This document shows, one piece after another, positions 33,598 through 44,273 of a DNA stretch of 64,000 nucleotides (positions are counted from its first letter, which is position 1; the number at the start of each line of letters is the position of its first letter). The notes under the pieces are model-generated. The model searched no databases. It was not told the DNA's origin and saw only the letters and a list, made by a program, of their open reading frames with translations. This DNA comes from Topomyia yanbarensis (lineage: Eukaryota; Arthropoda; Insecta; Diptera; Culicidae): positions 210,179,945 through 210,243,944 of the forward strand of contig NC_080671.1 in NCBI RefSeq assembly GCF_030247195.1. The letters run 5' to 3'. The position numbers and the translations under genes are program-made.

Positions 33598-33914
33598 TAG
33601 GGTGATGAGCCCATTTACGCCATGTTTCTATTATCACCCTACCCATTTGAAGCCGTTGGTTAGAGCAGTGTTTGCCATCTTTATTCAACGCATTGAGTCA
33701 AATGGTAGCGCAGCAATAGGGGCACTCGATTCGAGTTTTCGTTGTGCTCAAGCACGAGAATTTCACTGTTTTCAGCGCATTTGTGTTATTATATTTGTTC
33801 TTAACAACGAAGCAAAGCTGTTGATGCCAATTTTGTCGCATTCCATTGATTGTAGGCCGAGAAATTAATGAATTAGTGAGGCACCCTGCTTAGTATGGTG
33901 AAAATAGGCACATT
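33598..33914. mobile_element. MITE with AGGGTRATGAGCC ends, copy 1
   Basis: Left AGGGTGATGAGCCCATTT; right, reversed, AGGGTAATGTGCCTATTTT. Interior words AATGGTGAGGCACCCT-like and GCATTCCATTGATTGTA match copies at 49896-50115 and 51346-51570. The word TTTCTATTATCACCCT near 33630 is itself an inverted partner of the left end. Confidence 0.6.
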
Positions 33915-34310
33915 ACCCTATGTATTATTTTCCAACCACTTCCCCTTGAACATTCTGCATTCATTAAAATAGTTTATATAGCCATTGATACTATTTATGA
34001 CTACGAGTGATACTGGTTTATGAAAACATGTAATTTGGTATCCATGTCCACAATTTAAAATTAATACATCGCAAAGATAGAAAGAAACGCATACAATTCG
34101 TAAATGTTAATTCTTAGACTACATAATAGTGATACTTTCATGATCGAACATCAGTTAATGTCCTATTTATACCAGCTTGAAGAAAATAACGCTTTGCTTT
34201 TACTTTTGCTTGTTTTTGTAGTGTGTTTACCGTAAATACTCAACCACTCATTTAATGTAGCTGGAGTGTATTGGAGGGTTTGTGAGCACGATATAAATAA
34301 AACAAATGCA
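33915..34310. other. No gene seen
   Basis: AT-rich DNA between the MITE and the hAT relic. It could be the decayed 3' part of the hAT transposon, but no domain is readable. Confidence 0.35.
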
Positions 34311-35300
34311 TTATTGTTTTATCCTTAACGGTACTGTTTCGATAGTAATGGACACTGGTTCAACTCTCCTCTGTTTCAAATCTCCTCGGTTTTTCCTACT
34401 GTTGACTGGATTGCAACCAGTGTGAAGCTGCATAGTTCCCCATAGTTTTCTCTTTCTTTTTTGTAAAGTGTGCTCTGCGCACCGTACACTTTGTAAGATT
34501 GGATCTATTATCTTGAATTTTCGGTCCAAATCGTGTTCCACATCGTCCTCCGCTACCTCATCATCTCCATCCTCACTCTCATCGTCATCTTGCGTTATTG
34601 TGCTGGTCAGTTCCAATTGCTGTGCCTATTTTAAGCGATTAACTGTAGCACGCATGTGACTAGCATTATCAGTCGTGACGGTCAAAAGCCGCCGAATATC
34701 AATTTCAAACGGTGACAGACATCAAAAATTTCTTCAGCTAAATTTTTCGCGGTGTGCCTATCGTGAAGCTCAATAATCATCAGCGTTCGGATTTGAATTG
34801 CTTTTCTGTCAACGTACTGTATGTTGATTCCCAAGAACTCTCTCTCTATTCGGCTCTATAGCAGCAAGATGGCTTGAGGAAAACCATTTTACCGGCAACT
34901 TCTCTTGCGAGGCAAAGCTCGATTTGATTTGCCACTTTCGATAAAACATTACGCAGTGAATCCGGATCCAGATGCCTAGATAGTTTCAACCCCTTTTCAA
35001 TTGGCTTTATAATTTTTTCGAAAGCTGGATATTTGAGCAACATGTAAGTTTTCTGATCCAGGGACCAGGCGTACTTCTATTTTCGGATTATTTTTTCGAT
35101 GAACAGCAGTTTCATATTCCTCCTCATCATCTACTAGACCCCGTTGTCGTGCAAAATCATTGTGAGGCGTTTTGTAATGTCCATGGTAGCTAAATCTTCC
35201 GAGATCAGTTAACTTTTTACCACAAAGTACACAGATCGCTTCCTTCGTGGGAATATTAACAATAAAAAGTTCTTCGTTTGGAACGCTTGATTTACGCGCC
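34311..35300 (-). pseudogene. hAT-superfamily transposase, N-terminal and partial catalytic part
   Basis: Read on the minus strand. It starts MARKSSVPNEELF (35300) with a BED-type zinc-finger-like segment: CVLCGKK, then HGHYKTPH. Next come KYPAFEKIIKPIEKG and a helical stretch to about 34846. After a stop, text such as FLGINIQYVDRK, ELHDRHTAKNLAEEIFDV and LTVTTDNASHMRAT (34650-34830) matches the catalytic domain layout of hAT transposases, which cut and paste DNA. Then an acidic insert (DDDESEDGDDEV) and SVRCAEHTLQ, equivalent to the hAT CAAHTLQL motif. Several stops and frameshifts are present, and the C-terminal dimerisation domain is absent. The gene is dead. Confidence 0.7.
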
Positions 35301-35359
35301 ATTATTCTGCTGAAAGCTGAAACAAACACCTAGCGCAATATTACCTTGCACGGGCAGCA

Positions 35360-35601
35360 AAAACTGAAATGTACACGAGAGAATCTCACGAGACCTAGCG
35401 CGTGAGCTGTCTCGTGTACATAAAATATGTACATCGCACTCCTATCAGAATGCGACGAGATGCCCTGGGAGCATCGCTGGCAGATTATGAATGTGAAGCA
35501 AAAGAGGAAAACTCATCTCATAAGCGACATACCGACAGTCAGCGCGCGCACAAGATAGAGTTTTGACAATGACCTCGTCTCTTGAAAGTGGAGCGCGCGT
35601 G
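35360..35601. repeat. Subterminal region of the hAT relic
   Basis: CACGAGA, TCTCACGAGA, GTCTCGTGTAC, GCGACGAGA and CTCGTCTCTTG occur within 240 bp. Similar CTCG-rich text occurs at 18425-18560 inside the left edge. Subterminal repeats of this sort bind transposase in hAT elements. No precise terminal inverted repeat could be fixed. Confidence 0.4.
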
Positions 35602-36825
35602 CAGTAAGTGTGATCCTAGGCCCAATGCTATGGAACCTCACGTATGACGGGATTCTGAGACTGAAGTTCCCTCATGGGGTCAAAATCGTCGGCTTTGCCG
35701 ACGACGTAACCTTGGAGGTCTATGGGGAGTCAATCCCTGAGGTAGAACTAACTGCAGAACACGCGATCAACACGGTGGAGGAATGGATGAGCGCGAGAGG
35801 CCTGGAGCTCGCTCAGCATAAGACGGAGGTAGTTATCGTCAACAACCGCAAGTCGGCAAAACATGCAGTTATCCATGTGGGAGAAGTCGTGATCACCTCA
35901 CAGCGAAGTCTGAAGTCTCTCGGAGTCATTATAGACGACAAGCTGACCTTCGGCAGCCACGTCGACTATATATGCAAGAGAGCGTCGACTGCTGTTGCGG
36001 CTCTATCGAGGATGATGCCCAACAGCTCAAAGGTGTGCGCCAGTAGACGTAGGCTACTGGCAGGCGTTGCCGTATCTATCCTCAGGTACGGCGGCCCGTC
36101 ATGGTCAAGAGCACTGAGGGTAATCAGTTACCTACGGAAATTGGAGAGCACCTACCGCGTGATGTGCCTCAGTGATATCTGCCTACCGCACGGTATCACA
36201 CGATGCATCCTGCGTGATAGCGAGCATGATGCCAGTCGGGCTGGTCATCCGGGAAGATGAGGAGTGCTTCGAGCTACGTGGAAATAGAGGAGCCCGCGAG
36301 CGCACCAGGGTGACCTTGGTCGCCAGATGGCAGCGTGAGTGGGATAACTCCTCGAAAGATAGGTGGACCCACCGGCTGATACCTAACATATCGAGCTGGG
36401 TGGGCAGACCCCATGGGGAAGTTCACTTCCATCTGACACAATTCCTGTCAGGCCATGGCTGCTTCCGACAGTACCTCCACAGGTTCGGGCACGCGGAAGT
36501 CCCCGTCTGCCCTGACTGCCCAGGTGTAGACGAAACTGCCGAACACATACTGTTCGTATGTCCTCGTTTCGACGTCGAAAGAAGACAACCCCTGATACCC
36601 TTATTCAGCGGATGTGTCAAGCGGTGGAGAAGTGGAACGCAGTCTCGACTGCAACCACCCACATTGCCTGTAGGCTACAGGGAATTTGGCGCACCGAGCA
36701 ACAGACGACGGGCACGACTAACTAGTGATTGGTTAGTTGGAGCGAAAAAGGCCGAGCGCAGAAAAGTGAGTGAATGGTATGTTCATGCCGAGGCAGGTTT
36801 GGCGCAGCGACTTGCAACCACGTAA
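35602..36825 (+). pseudogene. R1-clade ORF2, C-terminal half (broken)
   Basis: Starts within the reverse transcriptase (SVILGPMLWNLTYDGIL) and includes the intact active-site box FADDVTLEVYG near 35695. Next come HKTEVVIVNNRKS and LKSLGVIIDDKLTFGSHVDY. A frameshift near 36170 moves the frame to ISAYRTVSHDA and beyond. The C terminus has the CX2C...HX4C zinc motif CPDCPGVDETAEHILFVC (~36510-36563) that R1-clade proteins carry, and ends at 36825. Only the frameshift breaks this half, in contrast with the heavily deleted 5' half. Confidence 0.85.
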
Positions 36826-36969
36826 GGGGTAAACCCAGCCACCCCGAAGCAAGGCAGAAGAGCGAGTATATAGGCATATATGTTGACTGCCTCATGCCAA
36901 GAAGGGAGGGTCGTAGCGTAGTATGTTGGGACTTAGCTATCGATGCCTCGTGGCGTGGCAGAAGAGTGA

Positions 36970-37420
36970 AAGGGTGAGCAAGTCAGTCTCACACGGTATG
37001 TTAAGGGTGAGCACAAAAGTCAGCCTCACATGGTATGGTAGAGGTGAGCACAAAAGTCAGCCGCACAAGGTATGAAAACGGTGAGCACCCAAGTAAGCCT
37101 CACATGATATGTCAGAAGTGGGGCCTAAGAAAAATGTCCCACATGGCATGCCAGGGTGAGCGACAGGGGTGTAATAGAGTGGTACGATCGAGAGTGAACC
37201 AGGTGATAGGGTGAGCATCCAAGTCAGCCTCACATGGTATGTGATAGGCTAGCACAACAGTAAGCCTAGCAAGGAATGAAAAAGGCGAGCACACAAGTCA
37301 GCCTCGCAAGTAACGAAAAAGGTGAGCACAAAAATCAGCCTCATGTGGAGTGTTAGAGAGTGAATCAAGGTGTGACAGAGAGAGCACCCAAGTAAGCCTC
37401 ATACAGGACGTATGAACACG
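36970..37420 (+). repeat. Array of ~10 short hairpins in the R1 3' UTR
   Basis: Tandem units of about 32-36 bp of the type GTGAGCACAAAAGTCAGCCT followed by CAC. Each folds as a 5-bp stem with a 9- to 15-nt loop. Stem pairs: GTGAG/CTCAC at 36974, 37007, 37081 and 37211; GTGGG/CCCAC at 37118; GCTAG/CTAGC at 37248; GCGAG/CTCGC at 37285. GTGAG/CTCAT at 37322 has a terminal G-U pair. One unit (37044) has a mismatch and two are degraded. The stem sequences change in a compensatory way. Confidence 0.8.
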
Positions 37421-37879
37421 TGAGCGAGAGTAATGAGTACATCAAGTACAGCCATCCCCCCAGAAGTAATACCGAGTGGTAGTCCCTGGGGGGAACAATG
37501 GCGGAGCCCAATGGAGTTTAGTCGGTATTAATGGCTGCGTCACCATTCGAGCCCGACACGCTCCCAGTACGACCCGTGCGGTAGCTTGGCATCTACTAAT
37601 AGCACGTGTACTGGGCTAGTACGTAAATGTATTCTCCATTGTAAAAACACCTCTAGTGTATATGTTTAATATTGTTTCATAAATGTTTGCGCTATTTAAT
37701 ATAGGTATTGTTTTGTAAATGTGGTAGTAGAATCATCATCTGTTATTTTCTTATCATTTGTAATCTAAAGTGTGCAAGTTTCCGTACACTATCCATAAAA
37801 AATCATTACTTGGTGTAAAAATGGCACAATTTCATATTCGTACACTTTTGAAAAGTCAATTAATTTGTAATTTAAGGGT

Positions 37880-39774
37880 CAGTGGCGTAGCCAGAAATTT
37901 GGTTTGGAGGGGGTTTTGATGAAAATCGCAAATTTTTTGAAAAAATGCTAAAATTTAATGAGTTTGATAAATTATTGAAAACTCAAAAACATAAGTAGTC
38001 TAACAGATGTCATTCCAGTCTACAAACAAGAAGGATCAACATGGAACAGTTTTCAAACCTCTATAGATTATTTTCTTGTATAATATGTCAATGAAGTCAA
38101 AAATTGCGATCTTTTAAAGTATGATAAATGATCTAAAAAATTTTCAACGTTCAAGATCACCTAATATAATAATCCTTGACTTTGAAGGTTTGACAACTTC
38201 GGGAAGTTATCAACATAAAACAGCGCCTGCTTTGATATAGAAATTTTAGTGATTAACTCTCATAGAGGTAATTATGGTGAATTAATTTTTCAAAAATATT
38301 AAGAGACATGGTGCCTTCAGCAAAATTTTTGATAATGTCATTTCAAACAATTTTGTTGAAAATATGAAGGCTACATGAATTCAACATATAGGGATTTAAA
38401 TGGACTGGGCCTGCTATATTTCTTCTTAGTGAAGAAAAATTTAGGTGAAAACTATTTTTTTCTGCGCTACGGATAAAATTGTTTGAAACAATCATTGCGA
38501 GTTGAGAACACAAAACCTATAACTAAATTATGGATGGATGGAACTGAAACTTCATCTCATCAGAATCCGACACTAACTTGGTGGGCGGACTAAGCTTGCG
38601 CCGAATTGATGCTAGCTCCTGAAAATGAAATCACTCTTTGTGTTTTTGAGTCCTTTTAATATCTGGGAATTATTTGTTTTATATCCAGTTCCCTTATTTT
38701 TTTGTAAGCTTCAAAGGCACCTTGAACGCCATGTGAATTTATTATTTAAATACCGCAGAAGAGATTTATCAAATACAGTAATTTCAGAATAGCTTGTTGT
38801 AAAGGTTTTCTACTACTATATTTCGATACTCTGAATATGTGGGATATTTATGATAAAGTTGTTTGAAATAGCACTTTCGAAAACTTTGCTGGAGACATTA
38901 AGTCTCGACCCAAATTTGGTTGAAGAGTAATTCTTGTCTATAATTACTTCTAGGAGGATTAACCGTCAAAATTATTCTATCAGCAGATGAACAGTTTACG
39001 TTTTGAAATTCATCAATGTTACTTAACATCGAAATTTGGCAGTTTCGAATGAATGTGATCGTGATCGTTAAAAATTTATCAAGCATTAATTTTACTTTTC
39101 TTTATTAGTCAACCTCACAACTTACAGTACTAGTACGTAGCACACAAAATTTTAGTACGCCATTCATTGCATCCTGCTAAGAGGCTATTCATATAGTTGA
39201 TAATACAACAAAAATCCAATGCTCATAAAACCGATCCTGACCCGCTAGAGACAAAATTACATCAGCTTTCAACTAGTTTCTGAAATGTTATTCTTGTTGT
39301 TAACCATATTGAATTGTTGTCTAAACTCTACACAATCTAAAAAAATACATTTTCAGCAAATGTTGAAATGTATGTAAGTTTTCGGTAAATAAGCTTATGT
39401 TTTATATGCAATCAACCTATTCAAATTTAGATTCCCATTCGAAAAATTGTCTCTAATCCATATTTTGAAGCATCTTTCCAAAAATGAGCTCATAATAATT
39501 CAGACAGTTATTTTATTTTACATTGAAGTAATTTGACAACTATGGGATTTTGGCTAAGAGATTACAAGATCCCCTTCCCATAATTTTCCAAAAGTTCTCA
39601 TGACGCTTTAAACACAGTTCTCAGTGTAGTGATCAGAGAATATTTTTCCAAAAATATTTTGTGGAATATTAAATTAAATTCGTCAGCATCAATTTTTTTT
39701 TTCAATCCAATTAATTTTGGTTTGGGGGGGGGGGGGTTTAACCACCAAACCCCCCCCCCCTGGCTACGCCACTG
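37880..39774. mobile_element. Non-autonomous hAT element with CAGTGGCGTAGCCAG ends
   Basis: Left CAGTGGCGTAGCCAGAAATT; right, reversed, CAGTGGCGTAGCCAGGGGG. Perfect 8-bp target duplication TTAAGGGT at 37872-37879 and 39775-39782. G-rich/C-rich tracts lie just inside both ends (GGTTTGGAGGGGG; 39724-39760). Length 1895 bp. No transposase domain is recognised in any frame. Confidence 0.92.
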
Positions 39775-39877
39775 TTAAGGGTCGATTTCTTCACCCTCGC
39801 TTAGCGCTTAAGCCAGGTTTAAACGTACTGGTGAACCTGGTTTAATAGTTGGGCATGGGTGAAGAAATCGGCCCTAA
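39775..39877. mobile_element. ~100-bp MITE with TTAAGGGTCGATTTCTTCACCC-type ends (host of the hAT insertion)
   Basis: TTAAGGGTCGATTTCTTCAC at the left is mirrored by GTGAAGAAATCGGCCCTAA at the right, about 100 bp apart. TTAA at the boundary fits a piggyBac-like or similar family, but this is an inference. The hAT element of 37880-39774 inserted at its left edge, using TTAAGGGT as target. Confidence 0.65.
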
Positions 39878-40586
39878 GACCTGTTATTTCTTTATATTTT
39901 TTACTTAGAAAAATAGATTTGATGACTACAGAAAAGTATTCATTGGCACAGTTTCCTCTAAACTAGTTTAAGAAATTCCCTCCAATTAACGTAATGGTTA
40001 AAACAAGTAAACTAACTGCCATTATGGGACGGAAACTGATTATTACTCATAAAAATGAAGCTAAATCACTTCATGAAATCTTTGAAATTGTTCAAAGGTT
40101 GCGTCCAACTATTTTTTTTTTTTTTTTTTTATCTTAAAATACGTTTATTTAGGCCCAAATGCTGTAGCTTAACGAGGCCGATAATTCATTTTTTTTTTAT
40201 ATTACATGTCACATGTTAGTGGGGGAAGGGAAAGCCGTATTTAGGGGCGGCTTGCTCCCCTCTTATGTAAGTAAAGGACAAAGGTAGGAAGTGGGATACA
40301 TATTGTGTAATTGACATCGTCGTTTGCTGATTGATCATTGTGGCGGATATGCACACTTTGTTGTAGTGTTGTAGTTTCCAGCCTGTAACCGCAGGGGCGA
40401 GGGGAGGGTCGATATTTCGGATAATTATTGGCACTCTATATCATCTGCATGTGCGGTATGTCATGATGTTCTGGATAGACGGTTATCAAGAAGAGTGTGC
40501 ACCGAAGACTCGTGAAGCAATGCCATATTGTAGATACAGGGATAGGTTGGTGAGATTCTACTGTGAATGAGAGAGGGTAAAATGTA

Positions 40587-43500
40587 TTAAACTTGGACAT
40601 CAATGGTTTTCAAAAAGATATAGATAAGAAAAATATAGGGGTGGTCACGGCTTGCCAGGACGTCCCGGACTGGCACATAGGGTGATCTACCTCGGGCCCG
40701 AAGGGAATCTATTAGTTGGGACCTGGCAACACAGTACTCTGCGCACAGCCAAACAACATGCTCGATGTCGTGATAGCCGTTCTCACAAACACAATGATTA
40801 TTTTCAGCAAGCCCTATACGACGGAGATGCGCGTCAAACGAGTAATGGTTGGACATGATCCTTGACATCGTACGAATAAAGTCCCGGTTCACATCCAACC
40901 CCTTAAACCAAGCATTCGTTGATACCTTCGGGATAATGGAATGTAGCCACCGTCCCAGATGCCCATTGCTCCATGAGGTTTGCCAACTATCGAGCGTCCT
41001 CTGACGAGAGATACTGAAAAATTCGTTGAAGCAAATTGGTCTTTCGTAAGTGTCGCCTTCTAATGCGCCCACCTTGGCTAAAGAGTCCGCCTTCTCATTG
41101 CCCGCAATAGAACAATGTGACGGGACCCAAACCAAGGTAATCTGGTAAGATTTTTCAGATAAAGCACTCAGATATTCCCGTATTTTCCCCAGGAAATACG
41201 GTGAGTGCTTTCCAGGCTTCGCCGCACGGATGGCCTCAATGGAGCTGAGACTATCCGAAACGATGAAGTAATGGTCTGAGGGCAGGGTGTCAATGATCCC
41301 GAGAGTATACTGAATGGCAGCTAATTCTGCGACGTAAATTGAAGCAGGATCATTGAGTTTGAATGAGGCAGCAAGATTTTCGTTGAAGATACCGAAGCCT
41401 GTGGACCCGTCGAGAATTGATCCGTCAGTGTAGAACATTTTGGCGCAGTCGACTTGATGGTATTTGTTATAGAAAATATTTGGGACCACTTGTGGGCGAA
41501 TATGATCCGGAATTCCACAAATCTCTTCCTTCATGGATGTATCGAAAAATACAGTTGGATCAGAAGTATCTAAGAGATGAGCACGGTTGACGTTATATGT
41601 AGATGAATTGATGTTCTGTGCCATGTAATCGAAGTACAAGGACATTAATCGGGTCTGAGAATTAAGCTCGACAAGCCTTTCGCAATTTGCAATCACCAAT
41701 GGGTTCAGAATATCGCATCGAATGAGCAATCGATATGAGAGGTCCCAGAATCGATTTTTCAGCGGAAGAACGCCCGCCAGCACTTCGAGACTCATCGTAT
41801 GGGTCGAGTGCATGCAACCCAAGGCAATACGCAAGCAACGATACTGGATTCGCTCCAGTTTGATGAAGTGTATGTTCGCAGCGGAGCGAAAGCAGAAACA
41901 TCCGTACTCCAACACTGATAATATCGTTGTTTGGTACAACCTGATTAGGTCTCCTGGATGGGCACCCCACCATGTTCCAGTTATTGTACGGAAAAAGTTG
42001 ATCCTTTGTTGGCACTTCTGTTTCAGATACCTAATGTGACATCCCCAGGTACCTTTAGAGTCGAACCATACCCCGAGATATTTGAATGTTGAAGCCTGAG
42101 CAATAGTTTGATCCATTAATTGAAGCTGTAGTTGCGCTGGTTCACGCTTTCTAGAAAATACGACTAGCTCAGTTTTCTCCGTGGAGAACTCGATACCCAG
42201 TTGGAGAGCCCATGCAGACAAATTGTCCAAGGTATCTTGCAGTGGTCCTTGCAAGTCGACGGCTTTAGGACCTGTAATAGAGACCACACCGTCATCTGCA
42301 AGCTGCCTTAGCGTGCAGGAATTGACAAGACATTCGTCAATGTCATTCACGTAAAAATTGTAGAGGAGAGGGCTTAGACATGAGCCCTGGGGAAGGCCCA
42401 TGTAGCTAAATCGTGATGTCGATAAATCGCCATGCGAGAAATGCATTTGTTTTTCAGACAACAGGTTTAGCAAAAAGTTATTTAAAATTGGCGAAAGACC
42501 ATGCTGGTGCAACTTCTCATAAAGAATGTTGATCGAAACTGAATCGAAAGCCCCCTTAATATCCAAGAATACTGATGCCATCTGCTCTTTGTTAGCATAT
42601 GCCATTTGAATTTCTGTTGAGAGCAACGCAAGGCAATCGTTCGTCCCTTTGCCTTTGCGGAAGCCAAATTGTGTATCTGACAGTAAGCCATTTGTTTCGA
42701 CCCAATTGTCGAGCCGAAACAGGATCATTTTCTCGAACAACTTCCGGATACAGGACAGCATTGCGATCGGACGATACGAATTGTGGTCGGAGGCTGGTTT
42801 TCCTGGTTTTTGGATGGCGATGACCCTCACCTGTCTCCAGTCATGTGGGACAATGTTACCCTCAAGAAACCTATTAAATAAATTCAACAAGCGTCTTTTG
42901 GCAGAGTCTGGCAGATTCTTCAATAAGTTGAATTTAATTCTATCTGGCCCCGGGGCTTTATTGTTACATGATAAGAGAGCAAGTGAGAACTCCACCATCG
43001 TAAACGGTGTTTCGTTCGCGGTATTGTAAGGCGACGCGGCGCGGTAGATTTTCTGTGCCGGGGCGGAATCCGGACAAACCTTCTTGGCGAAATCGAATAT
43101 CCAACGGTTTGAATATTCCACGCTCTCGTTAGTACTGTTTCGGTTTCGCATACGTCGGGCCGTGCCCCAAAGAGTGCTCATCGATGTTTCTCTTGTTAAC
43201 CCGTCGACAAACCGGCGCCAGTAACTGCGTTTCTTAGCTTTCATTAAATTTTTCATTCGCTTTTCTAATATCGCGTACACTCGATAACTAGCAACTAACC
43301 CGTCGTTCCGGAAAGTTTTATACGCGGCAGCTTTCTCCGCGTACACGTCTGAGCACTCTTTGTCCCACCACGGGTTGGGAGAACGTTTTTGGGTGTTCAC
43401 GTCGGGTACTCGTTTCGTCTGAGTTTGAATCGCGCTATCGAGAATCGAGTTGGACAAAAACTTATATTCTTCCTCCGGGGGAAGTATCTGTGTTGAATCG

Positions 43501-44273
43501 ATAGTTTTGGATATCTCAGCAGCGTAGCTCTTCCAATCAATGTTTCGTGTGAGGTCATAGGGAACATTGATTGGTGTCGATGGTCTTGAACCAGTGGTGA
43601 TTGCAATTACAATTGGTAAGTGGTCACTACCGTGGGGATCAGATATTACCTTCCACTTGCAATCTAACCGTAGTGATGTCGAGCATAAAGATATGTCCAG
43701 TGCACTTGCTTGCGCAGGTGGTCTAGGAATTCGTGTCATTTCCCCTGTGTTCAGAATTGTCATATTGAAGTTGTCACAAAGGTCTTGAATTGTCGAAGAT
43801 CGATTATCGTCGTATAGACAGCCCCACCCCGTACCGTGAGAGTTAAAGTCTCCAAGAAGCAGGCGGGGCGAGGGAAGGTGTTCAATCACGTTGGAGAATC
43901 TTCGATATCCCATCATGGCCCTAGGAGGAATGTAAATAGAAGCAATGCAAAGATCTTTGCCTTTGATTGTTGTTTGACAAGCGACAACTTCAATGCCTGG
44001 CGTCGAAGGGAGGTTGATTCGATTGAAGGAGTAGCACTTTTTGATCCCTAAAAGTACCCCCCCATATGAGTCTTCTCGATCCAAGCGGATAATGTTAAAA
44101 TCGTGGAAGTTGAGGTTTATATTAGAAGTTAGCCATGTTTCACATAGGGAAAATGCATCACAATGATTGTAATTTAGCAAGTGTTTTAATGAATCAATTT
44201 TGGGGATAATACTTCTGCAGTTCCACTGTAAAACAGTGATCAGATCCCTGATTCCGTCTAATAAGTTAGCCAT
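40587..44273 (-). CDS. ORF2 polyprotein: APE endonuclease, reverse transcriptase, RNase H
   Basis: 1228 codons, starting with the ATG at 44273-44271. Endonuclease, about residues 10-230: LQWNCRSI, ETWL, GGVLLGI, LLLGDFNSHG, GSDHLPIVIAI. Reverse transcriptase, about 430-760: NKAPGPDRIKFN, KPASDHNSYRPIAMLS, FGFRKGKGTND, FLDIKGAFDSVS, GLPQGSCLSPLLYN, LADDGVVSI (about residue 657), FKYLGVWFD. RNase H, about 940-1070: FYTDGS (~945), VAELAAIQYTL, VSDSLSSIEAI, and VPSHCSIAGNEKADSLAK, giving the expected acidic residues. The C terminus has a CVCENGYHDIEHVVWLC zinc-like motif. It nicks target DNA and primes reverse transcription there. No stop or frameshift is seen. Confidence 0.93.
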   Translation of the reverse strand: MANLLDGIRDLITVLQWNCRSIIPKIDSLKHLLNYNHCDAFSLCETWLTSNINLNFHDFNIIRLDREDSYGGVLLGIKKCYSFNRINLPSTPGIEVVACQTTIKGKDLCIASIYIPPRAMMGYRRFSNVIEHLPSPRLLLGDFNSHGTGWGCLYDDNRSSTIQDLCDNFNMTILNTGEMTRIPRPPAQASALDISLCSTSLRLDCKWKVISDPHGSDHLPIVIAITTGSRPSTPINVPYDLTRNIDWKSYAAEISKTIDSTQILPPEEEYKFLSNSILDSAIQTQTKRVPDVNTQKRSPNPWWDKECSDVYAEKAAAYKTFRNDGLVASYRVYAILEKRMKNLMKAKKRSYWRRFVDGLTRETSMSTLWGTARRMRNRNSTNESVEYSNRWIFDFAKKVCPDSAPAQKIYRAASPYNTANETPFTMVEFSLALLSCNNKAPGPDRIKFNLLKNLPDSAKRRLLNLFNRFLEGNIVPHDWRQVRVIAIQKPGKPASDHNSYRPIAMLSCIRKLFEKMILFRLDNWVETNGLLSDTQFGFRKGKGTNDCLALLSTEIQMAYANKEQMASVFLDIKGAFDSVSINILYEKLHQHGLSPILNNFLLNLLSEKQMHFSHGDLSTSRFSYMGLPQGSCLSPLLYNFYVNDIDECLVNSCTLRQLADDGVVSITGPKAVDLQGPLQDTLDNLSAWALQLGIEFSTEKTELVVFSRKREPAQLQLQLMDQTIAQASTFKYLGVWFDSKGTWGCHIRYLKQKCQQRINFFRTITGTWWGAHPGDLIRLYQTTILSVLEYGCFCFRSAANIHFIKLERIQYRCLRIALGCMHSTHTMSLEVLAGVLPLKNRFWDLSYRLLIRCDILNPLVIANCERLVELNSQTRLMSLYFDYMAQNINSSTYNVNRAHLLDTSDPTVFFDTSMKEEICGIPDHIRPQVVPNIFYNKYHQVDCAKMFYTDGSILDGSTGFGIFNENLAASFKLNDPASIYVAELAAIQYTLGIIDTLPSDHYFIVSDSLSSIEAIRAAKPGKHSPYFLGKIREYLSALSEKSYQITLVWVPSHCSIAGNEKADSLAKVGALEGDTYERPICFNEFFSISRQRTLDSWQTSWSNGHLGRWLHSIIPKVSTNAWFKGLDVNRDFIRTMSRIMSNHYSFDAHLRRIGLAENNHCVCENGYHDIEHVVWLCAEYCVARSQLIDSLRARGRSPYVPVRDVLASRDHPYIFLIYIFLKTIDVQV

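Larger units (their letters stand above)
17593..35601. mobile_element. 18-kb nested insertion splitting the R1 element; probably an old hAT transposon plus later insertions
   Basis: R1 coding sequence stops at about 17592 and resumes at about 35602. Just inside the right edge is a minus-strand hAT transposase relic (34311-35300). Subterminal DNA on both sides has many CTCG(T/C)G words, as in many hAT termini. GGAGC occurs at both edges (17589-17593; 35590-35594) and could be part of a decayed target duplication. Clean terminal inverted repeats are not visible, so the hAT assignment of the whole segment is an inference. Confidence 0.5.
35602..37650 (+). mobile_element. R1-clade retrotransposon, 3' part
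   Basis: Continuation of the element of 12318-17592: the rest of ORF2 and a 3' UTR of about 800 bp that includes a hairpin array (36970-37400). The end is placed near 37645 by loss of the conserved-looking GC-richer text; the exact end is uncertain. Confidence 0.75.

Noticed and set aside
42649..43029. Plus-strand frames inside 40.6-45.6 kb
   Set aside because: Antisense shadows of the intact I-type ORF1 and ORF2.
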